Positions 1-7,608 of a stretch of DNA of 64,000 bases are shown here, piece by piece. A program made the translations under genes and the position numbers. The stretch covers positions 1-64,000 of the forward strand of contig DHLX01000018.1 in NCBI GenBank assembly GCA_002405475.1, in the 5' to 3' direction. Source of the stretch: Burkholderiales bacterium UBA4657 (lineage in GTDB: Bacteria > Pseudomonadota > Gammaproteobacteria > Burkholderiales > Burkholderiaceae_E). Numbering within the stretch: position 1 is the first letter of the stretch; each line of letters starts with the position of its first letter. Under the pieces are notes generated by a model. The model saw only the letters and a list, made by a program, of their open reading frames with translations. It ran no database searches and was not told where the DNA came from.

Positions 1-1407
1 GAAGGCTTGAATCGGGTCATCGCCATGAAAGAATCTTCGCTGAATGCAATCTATGAGTCGAAGTCGTGGCGTATTACGGCCCCTTTGCGACATATGGTGC
101 GGCTACTTTCGAATCTACGAAGCTCCAGATCGGACGCTGCAACCAATGTCGCAAATTCAGAGTCGCATCAAGTAACAAGCAGTCCAGTTCCGTCGGATCC
201 AGTAGCGGACATGCCTATGTCTAGCGCTCAAGGCAATGCTGAAGGTGAAAAGACATATCGGATTCTTTTGGTCAGCTATTACTATCCAACCCGGTCTCAT
301 GCCGGAGGACTTCGCATACTTGATATTTACACGCTAATCAAACAGCGCTGCCCTGACGTTCAGCTTGATTTGCTGACACATCACCGGCCATCTATAGACG
401 GATCAATTGCAGACTCCCAACGTATTTTTGACAACATCTATATGTCACCGGCAGAGGATCTTTCGCCATCCTGTCTCCAAGGAAAAGCAGATATACGGTA
501 TGACGTTGTAGACCTTCAGTTTCATCAAGCGGCCTACCATTTGGAGGGATACAGGCGTATTGCATCAAAGGTCATATTCACCCCAATGGAGTCTTTGGCG
601 AAAGTCCTCTACCTCGAAATGCGGAGTCAAATCAAAACGCTCCATCGCATCAGTCTCAAAGGCTTACTTGCTCAATTTAAAACCGCCTACGAAGAGATTT
701 CGTTCTGTCGCAATGCGGATTACGTCGTTTGTGTATCAAGAACCGATGCAGCATTTATTCGTGCGGTTGGAGGTGGTCGCAAGGTGCATGCAATTGAAAC
801 TGGAATATCACCGCTAGAGTTTCCAGAAGCTTGGGCAGAAGAATTTACGAGAGATCCGGCAAGTATGCATTCGAGACAAATAATTTACGTCGCGTATTTT
901 GGATCGCAGACGAATGTTAATGCACTAAGGTGGTACTTGCAGGAGGTTCACCCTCGTATTGCCAAGGCTGTACCGGACTACAAGCTGGTGGTGGTGGGGC
1001 GAGGCGATTTGTCTTCATTTGAACCGTACCGTGGCCCGCAAGTCGAGTTGGTTGGTGAGGTACCAACTCTTGCACCTTATATTAAATCGGCCAAGCTCGG
1101 CATTGCCCCTGCTTTGGGTGGATCGGGCTTCAGAGGCAAGGTCAATCAATACGCCGTGCTAGGCATTCCCGCCGTTGTGTCATCGATCGCGTTGCAGGGG
1201 CTCGCCTACCGCGACGGTGAGAGTGTTTTCATCGCCGATGATCCGCAGGAATTTTCTGATCGTTGTATTTGCCTGCTTACTGATGATGAGCTCAACGAGC
1301 GCATAGCGCATGAGGCCAGGAAGCTCTGCATGAAGAGGTACTCTTGGGAATCGAAGTGGCCAAAAATTAGCGACGCATATGGGCTGAAGGAGCATGTTTC
1401 ATGCTGA
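1..1407 (+). CDS. Glycosyltransferase, GT4-like C-terminal part (5' partial)
   Basis: Probable sugar transferase of the polysaccharide operon. The reading frame is open to the left edge of the window. The first readable part ends in YESKSWRITAPLR, a sequence typical of the linker behind a coiled coil in large multi-domain glycosyltransferases, so this is probably the C-terminal part of a longer protein; an independent start at the TTG at 7 or the ATG at 25 is possible but less likely. After a low-complexity Ser/Pro linker (about residues 40-80) comes a GT4-type fold: YRILLVSYYYPTRSHAGG near the start, and late in the protein GSGFRGKVNQYAVLGIPAV, the usual nucleotide-sugar-binding end of GT4 enzymes. 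The 3' end overlaps the next gene by 7 nt, so the two are translationally linked. Donor and acceptor cannot be read from the sequence. Confidence 0.8.
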   Translation, partial: EGLNRVIAMKESSLNAIYESKSWRITAPLRHMVRLLSNLRSSRSDAATNVANSESHQVTSSPVPSDPVADMPMSSAQGNAEGEKTYRILLVSYYYPTRSHAGGLRILDIYTLIKQRCPDVQLDLLTHHRPSIDGSIADSQRIFDNIYMSPAEDLSPSCLQGKADIRYDVVDLQFHQAAYHLEGYRRIASKVIFTPMESLAKVLYLEMRSQIKTLHRISLKGLLAQFKTAYEEISFCRNADYVVCVSRTDAAFIRAVGGGRKVHAIETGISPLEFPEAWAEEFTRDPASMHSRQIIYVAYFGSQTNVNALRWYLQEVHPRIAKAVPDYKLVVVGRGDLSSFEPYRGPQVELVGEVPTLAPYIKSAKLGIAPALGGSGFRGKVNQYAVLGIPAVVSSIALQGLAYRDGESVFIADDPQEFSDRCICLLTDDELNERIAHEARKLCMKRYSWESKWPKISDAYGLKEHVSC

Positions 1408-2402
1408 GTCAGCCACTGGTAACGGTACTCGTCCCTTCATATAACCATGGGCAGTATCTTCGTGAGCGCATCGAATCGATTTTTGCGCAAACCTATCAAA
1501 ATATTGAACTTATCGTTATTGACGATTGCTCCCAAGACAATTCGGATTGCGTTATTCAACAGCTACAAACAGTCTATGACTTTAAGTACATTCGCAATGC
1601 TCGCAACTCCGGCACACCCTTCGCTGCCTGGGAGCAGATATGCGAACTCGCTCAGGGAGAGTTTATCTGGGTATGCGAGAGTGATGACGTAGCAGAGCCT
1701 GCTTTTCTTGAGACCGCACTCAATCGTCTAGTTGGTAATCCGCGCGCGGTGCTTTTCTATTCAAATTCGCTGGTAATCAATGAGGCCAGCCAGGTGGTTG
1801 GCCATACCGAATCTTACTTTCGTGATGTCTGGCGCGAGGATCGGTGGGAGCAAGATTTCTCAGCAACCGGTCTTGATGAGTTGGCGAAGTTTCAGCTAAG
1901 AGGGCAGACGGTGCCCAATATGAGTTCTGCGTTGATCACAACCACCGCGTTCAAGAGGGCGTTCAGTCCTTTCCTGAAGCGGCTGCGTTTGACCGGGGAT
2001 TGGCTCTTTGTAGGTGATGTTCTTCGCCAAGGTGATGTGGAGTTCTCGCACGCAGCGTTGAGCCGCTTCCGTAAACATGATGTGACTTCCAGAGTGCGGG
2101 TGAAATCTGCACGATCCCAGGCGGAGTTCATCTTGACGAAGTATCACTTGTTCCGAGAAACAGGACTGCCTGCGGAGGAGTTCGCCCCATTGATGGCTAG
2201 CGATGTCGTCCGCTTCTTGTATGAGCCCGCCAGCTGGTGGGAGGTGATGAAATCACTGCTGCATGTGTCGTTTCTCGACACGATCCGATGTGGAATATTG
2301 ATGGTGGTTTCTACAGCCAAGCACCCCGCCTTCCTTAATAAATTCAAGCAAAGGTATCAGCATGCGAAAATTTGGAGAAAAGAAAATGCTAAATCCCGTT
2401 GA
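1401..2402 (+). CDS. Glycosyltransferase family 2
   Basis: Family 2 (GT-A fold) glycosyltransferase of 333 residues, likely cytoplasmic and membrane-associated. The N-terminus VTVLVPSYNHGQYLRERIES is the family's opening beta strand and helix. VIDDCSQDNSD (about residues 40-50) is the nucleotide-binding DD motif, and WVCESDDVAEP (about 91-101) carries the metal-binding acidic cluster in place of a plain DXD. The C-terminal third (FLYEPASWWEVMKSLLHVSF) is hydrophobic and may contact the membrane. It overlaps the previous gene by 7 nt and the following reductase gene sits immediately behind it, so it belongs to the same transcript. The transferred sugar is unknown; with the heptose genes downstream a deoxyheptosyl or hexosyl transferase is plausible. 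Confidence 0.85.
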   Translation: MLSQPLVTVLVPSYNHGQYLRERIESIFAQTYQNIELIVIDDCSQDNSDCVIQQLQTVYDFKYIRNARNSGTPFAAWEQICELAQGEFIWVCESDDVAEPAFLETALNRLVGNPRAVLFYSNSLVINEASQVVGHTESYFRDVWREDRWEQDFSATGLDELAKFQLRGQTVPNMSSALITTTAFKRAFSPFLKRLRLTGDWLFVGDVLRQGDVEFSHAALSRFRKHDVTSRVRVKSARSQAEFILTKYHLFRETGLPAEEFAPLMASDVVRFLYEPASWWEVMKSLLHVSFLDTIRCGILMVVSTAKHPAFLNKFKQRYQHAKIWRKENAKSR

Positions 2403-3333
2403 TGTTTCACCGGATTCAAAAATCTTGGTCACCGGCGGTACAGGACTGGTTGGCCGTGCTTTGATAAATGAACTGCATGCTCAGGGTTTAACTAACACAG
2501 TGAGCTTGGGGAGCCGTGACTGCGACCTGCGGGATGCTCGTGGTGTGCAGGATCTGATGGAGAGAGAGCGACCTGACTATGTGTTTCACATGGCTGCAAG
2601 AGTGCATGGGTTGGGTGGAAACACGATGTATAAGTCGGATATCTTGGTCGATAACGTGCTCATCAACACGAATGTGGTTGAACAGTCACGGCGCTATGGC
2701 GTTAAGAAAATTGTAGCCATGGGGTCAGGCTGCGTGTATCCCGAATTGCAGGGGCAGCAGGAGTTGTTTGAAGATCAGGTCTGGATTGGCCCACCGCATC
2801 CATCTGAGGACTCATACGCGCATGCGAAACGTCTTATGCTCGCGCAACTGGACGCTGCCCGCAATCAATATGGCCTCTCTTCGGCATTCGTGATCAGCGG
2901 CAATCTGTATGGGCCGCATGACAGTTTCAATGTTGAAGAAGGGCACGTTACCCCGTCGTTGGTTGCGAAATTTCACGAGGCAAAACAAAAAGGGACGCCA
3001 GTTAAGGTTTGGGGTACTGGTGCGGCGATTCGCGACTTCACCTACTCAGCAGACGTTGCGCGCGCCCTAATTGCCATTCTCAGAAGTCTGGAGGGAGCGG
3101 TCAACATGGGGAGCGGCCAGCGCCACCCCATCCGTGACATCGTCGACGTCCTTCATGCGTTGACCAAAGTGCCAGTTGAATGGGATTCCACCAAGCCCGA
3201 TGGTCAGCTTGTCCGGTTTTACAACTTGGACCGTTTAAGCAGCACGGGCTTCAAGGCCGCAGTAACTTTAGAAGAGGGCGTACGTCGGACTTACGACTGG
3301 TATGCAGCCAACTGCAGCATTGCTAGACACTGA
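2386..3333 (+). CDS. GDP-L-fucose synthase-like NAD(P)-dependent reductase (WcbJ-like)
   Basis: Extended short-chain dehydrogenase of about 315 residues, family of GDP-4-keto-6-deoxymannose 3,5-epimerase/4-reductase. Seen: nucleotide-binding GGTGLVGRAL near the N-terminus, the Ser motif GSGCVYP, and YAHAKR holding the catalytic Tyr and Lys. I chose the ATG at 2386 because GGAG lies about 8 nt upstream; an earlier in-frame ATG at 2362 would add eight residues (MRKFGEKK) inside the end of the previous gene. Since the following genes make GDP-heptose rather than GDP-mannose, I infer that its substrate is the GDP-6-deoxy-4-keto-heptose made by the dehydratase downstream, as proposed for WcbJ in Burkholderia capsule loci. 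A role in GDP-fucose synthesis remains possible. Confidence 0.85.
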   Translation: MLNPVDVSPDSKILVTGGTGLVGRALINELHAQGLTNTVSLGSRDCDLRDARGVQDLMERERPDYVFHMAARVHGLGGNTMYKSDILVDNVLINTNVVEQSRRYGVKKIVAMGSGCVYPELQGQQELFEDQVWIGPPHPSEDSYAHAKRLMLAQLDAARNQYGLSSAFVISGNLYGPHDSFNVEEGHVTPSLVAKFHEAKQKGTPVKVWGTGAAIRDFTYSADVARALIAILRSLEGAVNMGSGQRHPIRDIVDVLHALTKVPVEWDSTKPDGQLVRFYNLDRLSSTGFKAAVTLEEGVRRTYDWYAANCSIARH

Positions 3334-3357
3334 AATTCTAGGTAAGAGAAAACAGTT

Positions 3358-4204
3358 ATGAAGTTATTCAGAATCCGAAGTTTTGATGAGTACGCGGCAC
3401 ATTCCAGTCGCGTATCCGCTATGTTAGAGGAACACAGGGATTATATACGCTCGCGTACCCCCATCAAGCGACAGCCTTTCACCGTACCTGGTTATTCTTA
3501 CACTGCACAAAAGCAGGTTGAATTTCTCGTGGATTATCAGCATGCGGGTGAATCTGGGAAAGTCGTTTGGCGGGAGCGAGTTTGCTGCCCTGAAACTTAT
3601 TTTAATAATCGGATGCGAGCTACATTTCATCTTTTTGATATCGAGATGGAGCCTTACCCCGATTTGAAGATATACATTTCTGAACAACTAACACCTATTT
3701 ACAAGTACTTTAAAAATAATTTCCCGAAAACTGTCGGTAGCGAGTTCCTAGGCGGAGATATTCCAAAGGGCGACTCAAGGGTTGACGGCATAAGAAATGA
3801 AGATCTTTGTGATCTGTCGTTTAATGATCAGTCTTTTGATGCGATAGTTTCTTTGGATGTTTTTGAACATATCCCCGCATATCGTGAAGCATTTTTAGAG
3901 TGTGCCCGGATATTAAAGCCGGGAGGGAAGTTGATGTGGTCGGTTCCATTTCTTTCATCGTCGCCAACGAATTCTATTAGGGCTAGGCTTGTCGATGGCC
4001 AAGTCAAGCATATCATCACCCCCCCCCGAGTATCACGGCGACCCCCTGTCTTCGAATGGGATACTTTGCTTTCAGCACTTTGGCTGGGAAATGCTGGATG
4101 AAATGAAGCAGGCCGGTTTTAGAGATGCCTACGCCATTTGCTATCAATCCATTCCGTTTGGTTATCTGGGTGGTGAGCAATTTATGTTCTTCGCTGTGAA
4201 GTAG
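3358..4204 (+). pseudogene. SAM-dependent methyltransferase, frameshifted at a C9 tract
   Basis: Class I methyltransferase split over two frames. Frame one (3358-4101) holds the core: FDAIVSLDVFEHIPAYREAF, then ARILKPGGKLMWSVPF, the usual motif II/III region of Methyltransf_11-type enzymes. It runs into a stretch of nine C (4019-4027) and then reads an unnatural tail to a stop at 4101. One frame over, the expected ending continues directly (EYHGDPLSSNGILCFQHFGW ... EQFMFFAVK) to a stop at 4204. Removing one C restores a protein of about 281 residues. The tract could be a slippage site that switches the gene on and off, or a homopolymer base-calling error; the sequence alone cannot decide. It lies between the reductase and dehydratase genes, so the natural job may be O-methylation of the heptose or another glycan residue. 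Confidence 0.8.
4019..4027 (+). repeat. C9 homopolymer at the frameshift point
   Basis: Nine consecutive C inside the methyltransferase gene. Eight C would keep the frame open through to the stop at 4202-4204. Confidence 0.9.
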
Positions 4205-4213
4205 GGGGGAAGT

Positions 4214-5251
4214 ATGACCAAGAAGTCTTGTATTCTTATTACCGGCATTACCGGTCAAGTAGGCTCTCAGCTGGCCGATTATGTGCTTGAAAATACCTCG
4301 TACGTCGTCGTCGGTATGATGCGCTGGCAGGAACCGATGGATAACCTCTACCATCTGACCGACCGGATCAACCGTAAAGACCGGATCAGCCTTTATTACG
4401 CTGACCTGAATGATTATTCAGCACTTGCGCGTATGTTCAAGACCGTCCGGCCAGACTACATTTCGCACCTGGCCGCACAGTCCTACCCGAAGACCTCATT
4501 CGACATCCCAATCGAGACACTGCAGACCAACATCATCGGCACCGCTAATTTGCTGGAAGCCGTGCGACAGCAGAAGGAAGCCGACGGCTACGACCCAGTG
4601 GTGCATGTCTGCTCTTCGAGCGAAGTCTATGGGCGTGCCATGCCCGGAATGCCGCTGGCAGAAGACACACCCTTTCATGGGGCCAGTCCGTACAGCATCA
4701 GCAAGATCGGTACCGATTATCTGGGTCGTTTCTACGGCGAGGCGTATGGCCTCCGTACCTTCGTCACCCGCATGGGCACGCACTCCGGTCCCCGTCGCAG
4801 CGATGTGTTTTTTGAAAGCACTGTGGCAAAGCAGATAGCGCTAATTGAGGCTGGTTATCAGACTCCGGAGATTCGCGTCGGCAATCTCTCCAGCACCCGG
4901 ACTTTCCAGGATGCTCGGGACGCCGTCCGAGCCTATTTCCTTTTGCTGGAAGCGAGCGCCCAACGAAAAATTGCCTGCGGCGACTATTTCAACATCGCTG
5001 GCGAGGAGGCTTTTCAACTGCCGGAGGTGATTGAGATCCTCCTTGGATTCAGCACTCGCACCGACATCAAGGTCGTGACCGACCAGGAACGCTTGCGCCC
5101 AATAGACGCGGATTACCAAATGTTCGATAACACAAAGATTCGTGCGGCGATCGACTGGAAACCTGAAATTACGGCTAGGAAGATGTTTGAAGACTTGCTG
5201 AACCACTGGCGCAGCGAGATCGCCAAGGGCCGGATTCCATTGAATCGCTGA
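4214..5251 (+). CDS. GDP-mannose 4,6-dehydratase family enzyme (WcbK/DmhA-like)
   Basis: NAD(P)-dependent extended SDR of 345 residues that should remove water from a GDP-sugar to give the 4-keto-6-deoxy form. Seen: GITGQVGSQLADYV (Rossmann glycine motif; GDP-mannose dehydratases normally have GQDGS here), SSSEVYG with the catalytic Ser, SPYSISK with Tyr and Lys, and RTFQDARDAVRAYFLLLEA in the substrate-binding part. The next four gene units make GDP-D-glycero-D-manno-heptose, so I infer the substrate is GDP-heptose and the product GDP-6-deoxy-4-keto-heptose. This is what WcbK (Burkholderia) and DmhA (Yersinia) do. Action on GDP-mannose cannot be excluded. GGGGGAAG precedes the ATG; the start is 9 nt behind the broken methyltransferase gene. 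Confidence 0.87.
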   Translation: MTKKSCILITGITGQVGSQLADYVLENTSYVVVGMMRWQEPMDNLYHLTDRINRKDRISLYYADLNDYSALARMFKTVRPDYISHLAAQSYPKTSFDIPIETLQTNIIGTANLLEAVRQQKEADGYDPVVHVCSSSEVYGRAMPGMPLAEDTPFHGASPYSISKIGTDYLGRFYGEAYGLRTFVTRMGTHSGPRRSDVFFESTVAKQIALIEAGYQTPEIRVGNLSSTRTFQDARDAVRAYFLLLEASAQRKIACGDYFNIAGEEAFQLPEVIEILLGFSTRTDIKVVTDQERLRPIDADYQMFDNTKIRAAIDWKPEITARKMFEDLLNHWRSEIAKGRIPLNR

Positions 5252-5264
5252 GCAGGGAGAAAAG

Positions 5265-6293
5265 ATGACTGTTGTTCGCGCTCGCGCGCCACTGCGTCTC
5301 GGTTTGGCCGGTGGTGGCACTGATGTTTCCCCGTATTGCGATATCCATGGCGGGTATGTGCTCAACGCAACGATCGATCGCTATGCCTATGCGGTGATCA
5401 AGACCCTAGATGAACCTATTGTGCGCTTCATTGCTACCGACCAGCAGGTCGAGAAGGTCAAGCCAGCGGAAGTGCCATTGCCACTTAATGGCAAGCTGGA
5501 TTTGCACAAGGCGGTTTATAACCACATGGTGCAGCACTTCAACGGGGGGAAGCCGATTCCGCTGGAGCTGCACACCTTCTGCGATGCCCCGGCCGGATCG
5601 GGTTTGGGTTCTTCCTCCACCCTGGTGGTAACGATGATCCGCGCCTTTGCCGAACTGCTGAACCTGCCGCTGGACGACTACACCATCGCGCACATGGCTT
5701 ACCAGATCGAGCGCGTGGACTGTAGCTTAGCTGGTGGACGGCAGGATCAATATTCAGCCACCTTTGGCGGCTTCAACTTCATGGAGTTTTTTGCGGACGA
5801 GCGCGCCGTCATCAATCCATTGCGCATCAAGAACTGGATCATTTGCGAGCTTGAGGCTTCGCTGGTGCTCTTCTTTACCGGGGTGTCGCGGGAATCGGCG
5901 CACATCATTGCCGATCAGAGCAGTAATGTGAAGTCCGGTTCGGCAGATGCGCTGGAGGCGATGCACGGCATCAAGCGCGAGGCCCTGGTGATGAAGGAGT
6001 GCTTGCTGCGAGGGGATTTTGCGGGGCTGGTTGACTCGATGCGCCTGGGTTGGGAAAACAAGAAACGCTCAGCCAAGACGGTATCTAATCCCCACATCGA
6101 CGCCATTTACGATGCGGCCATCCAGGCCGGTGCCTTGGCCGGTAAGGTTTCTGGCGCAGGAGGCGGCGGGTTTATGCTTTTCTTCGTGCCCACGGAAAAG
6201 CGCATGGACGTGATCCGTGCATTGAATACATTCGAAGGGCAAGTGAGTAACTGCCATTTCACCAAACATGGCACGCAAGCCTGGCGTATTTGA
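5265..6293 (+). CDS. hddA: D-glycero-D-manno-heptose 7-phosphate kinase
   Basis: GHMP-family kinase of 342 residues that phosphorylates D-glycero-alpha-D-manno-heptose 7-phosphate at C1, the step that commits the pathway to GDP-heptose. Seen: RAPLRLGLAGGGTDVSPYCD at the N-terminus, typical of HddA, the ATP-binding PAGSGLGSSSTLVV motif near residue 110, and the C-terminal GHMP motif KVSGAGGGGFMLFF near residue 295. GGGAG precedes the ATG. It is 13 nt downstream of the dehydratase gene and is followed by gmhA, hddC and gmhB, which together make the complete GDP-heptose route. Confidence 0.92.
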   Translation: MTVVRARAPLRLGLAGGGTDVSPYCDIHGGYVLNATIDRYAYAVIKTLDEPIVRFIATDQQVEKVKPAEVPLPLNGKLDLHKAVYNHMVQHFNGGKPIPLELHTFCDAPAGSGLGSSSTLVVTMIRAFAELLNLPLDDYTIAHMAYQIERVDCSLAGGRQDQYSATFGGFNFMEFFADERAVINPLRIKNWIICELEASLVLFFTGVSRESAHIIADQSSNVKSGSADALEAMHGIKREALVMKECLLRGDFAGLVDSMRLGWENKKRSAKTVSNPHIDAIYDAAIQAGALAGKVSGAGGGGFMLFFVPTEKRMDVIRALNTFEGQVSNCHFTKHGTQAWRI

Positions 6294-6331
6294 AAAGTCG
6301 GCGCTGGCAAGACGGCAAGCAGTAGGAACAG

Positions 6332-6919
6332 ATGATGCAAAACTATATCCACGAAAAGATGAACGAGGCGCAGCAGGTACTGCAAGCCATGTCGGCTGAT
6401 ACCACTTTGCAGTCCAGGCTGGAACACGCCGCCTTGGCATGCATCCAGTGTCTGAACGCAGGCAGAAAGATTTTGCTGGCCGGCAACGGCGGCAGCGCGG
6501 CGGATGCGCAGCATATCGCGGGGGAATTCGTCAGCCGTTTTGCCTTCGATCGCCCGGGTTTGCCGGCCATTGCCTTGACGACGGATACCTCCATCCTGAC
6601 CGCCATTGGCAACGACTATGGCTATGAAAAGCTGTTCGCTCGCCAGGTGCAGGCGCATGGACAAAAAGACGATGTGTTCATTGGCTACACCACCTCGGGC
6701 AAGTCCCCCAATATTCTGCTGGCGCTGCAGGAGGCCCGGGCTCGGGGTTTGGTAACGATTGGCTTGACGGGTAATCGAGGTGGGCCAATGGGCGAACTCT
6801 GCGACCATTTGCTGGAGGTGCCCAGCGCCGATACGCCTCACATTCAGGAGGGGCACGCTGTGCTGGGGCATATTCTGTGTGGGTTGGTTGAAGCGGCCCT
6901 TTTCAAAGCCCCGGTTTGA
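6332..6919 (+). CDS. gmhA: Sedoheptulose 7-phosphate isomerase
   Basis: SIS-domain isomerase of about 195 residues, the family's normal length, that converts sedoheptulose 7-phosphate to D-glycero-D-manno-heptose 7-phosphate, the first step of ADP- and GDP-heptose synthesis. Seen: LLAGNGGSAADAQHIAGEFV around residues 48-67 and the phosphate-binding GYTTSGKSPNILLALQEAR, both diagnostic of GmhA. The start is either of two adjacent ATG codons at 6332 and 6335. The last base of its TGA stop is the first base of the hddC ATG, so the two are translationally coupled. A housekeeping gmhA for LPS core may exist elsewhere; this copy clearly belongs to the polysaccharide operon. Confidence 0.93.
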   Translation: MMQNYIHEKMNEAQQVLQAMSADTTLQSRLEHAALACIQCLNAGRKILLAGNGGSAADAQHIAGEFVSRFAFDRPGLPAIALTTDTSILTAIGNDYGYEKLFARQVQAHGQKDDVFIGYTTSGKSPNILLALQEARARGLVTIGLTGNRGGPMGELCDHLLEVPSADTPHIQEGHAVLGHILCGLVEAALFKAPV

Positions 6920-7608
6920 TGGAAGCGATTGTTCTGGCGGGAGGGTTCGGCACGCGCCTGCGTGAGATGGTGCCCGACCTGCCCAAACCCATGGCGCCGG
7001 TGGCGGGCAGACCGTTTCTGGAAATCTTGTTGAGCGACTTGGCCCGCAAAGGCTTTAAGCGGGTGGTGCTCTCGCTGGGGTACAAGGCGGATTCAATCAT
7101 CGCTCATTTTGGGGAACGATTTTCCGGGTTGGATATTGCCTACGCGGTGGAGGATGCGCCATTGGGCACGGGCGGCGCGGTCCGCCTTGGCATGACGCGG
7201 TGCCTGGGCGACCATGTGTTCATCTTCAACGGGGATACCTTTCTCGATCTGGAAGCTAAGGCAGTGGAGCTTTTATGGCAAAAGCACACGCTCCCCATTA
7301 TTGTCGCGCGCGAGGTCCCGGACACAGCGCGCTACGGTCGGCTGTTGGTCGAGAGTGGGCGGGTGACGGGATTTACCGAGAAGGGCATCAGCGGCCCCGG
7401 ATTGATCAACGCCGGTTGTTATGTGCTTGGGGCGGGGCAGCTCGATGCCTGGCCGCTGAACACGGCCTTTTCCCTTGAGGCGGACTATCTTGCACCGGCT
7501 GTGAAGGCGGTGCCTGTGGATGTCTTTGAGACGCAGGGCCTGTTCATCGATATTGGCGTGCCGGAGGATTACCGCAGGGCGCAAATGCTTCTGGCAGCCC
7601 GGGCATGA
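6919..7608 (+). CDS. hddC: D-glycero-alpha-D-manno-heptose 1-phosphate guanylyltransferase
   Basis: Nucleotidyltransferase of 229 residues that uses GTP to activate heptose 1-phosphate to GDP-heptose. Seen: the signature IVLAGGFGTRLREMVPDLPK at the very N-terminus with the conserved Lys-Pro, VFIFNGDTFLDLE with the metal-binding Asp near residue 100, and FIDIGVPEDYRRAQ at the end, as in HddC/WcbM. The ATG at 6919 overlaps the gmhA stop by one base; a TTG codon just before it is a less likely start. The 3' end overlaps the next gene by 4 nt (ATGA). Confidence 0.92.
   Translation: MEAIVLAGGFGTRLREMVPDLPKPMAPVAGRPFLEILLSDLARKGFKRVVLSLGYKADSIIAHFGERFSGLDIAYAVEDAPLGTGGAVRLGMTRCLGDHVFIFNGDTFLDLEAKAVELLWQKHTLPIIVAREVPDTARYGRLLVESGRVTGFTEKGISGPGLINAGCYVLGAGQLDAWPLNTAFSLEADYLAPAVKAVPVDVFETQGLFIDIGVPEDYRRAQMLLAARA

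Noticed and set aside
6107..6871. A 254-codon open frame on the minus strand over hddA and gmhA
   Set aside because: Antisense shadow of two well-supported genes with no family-like motif.
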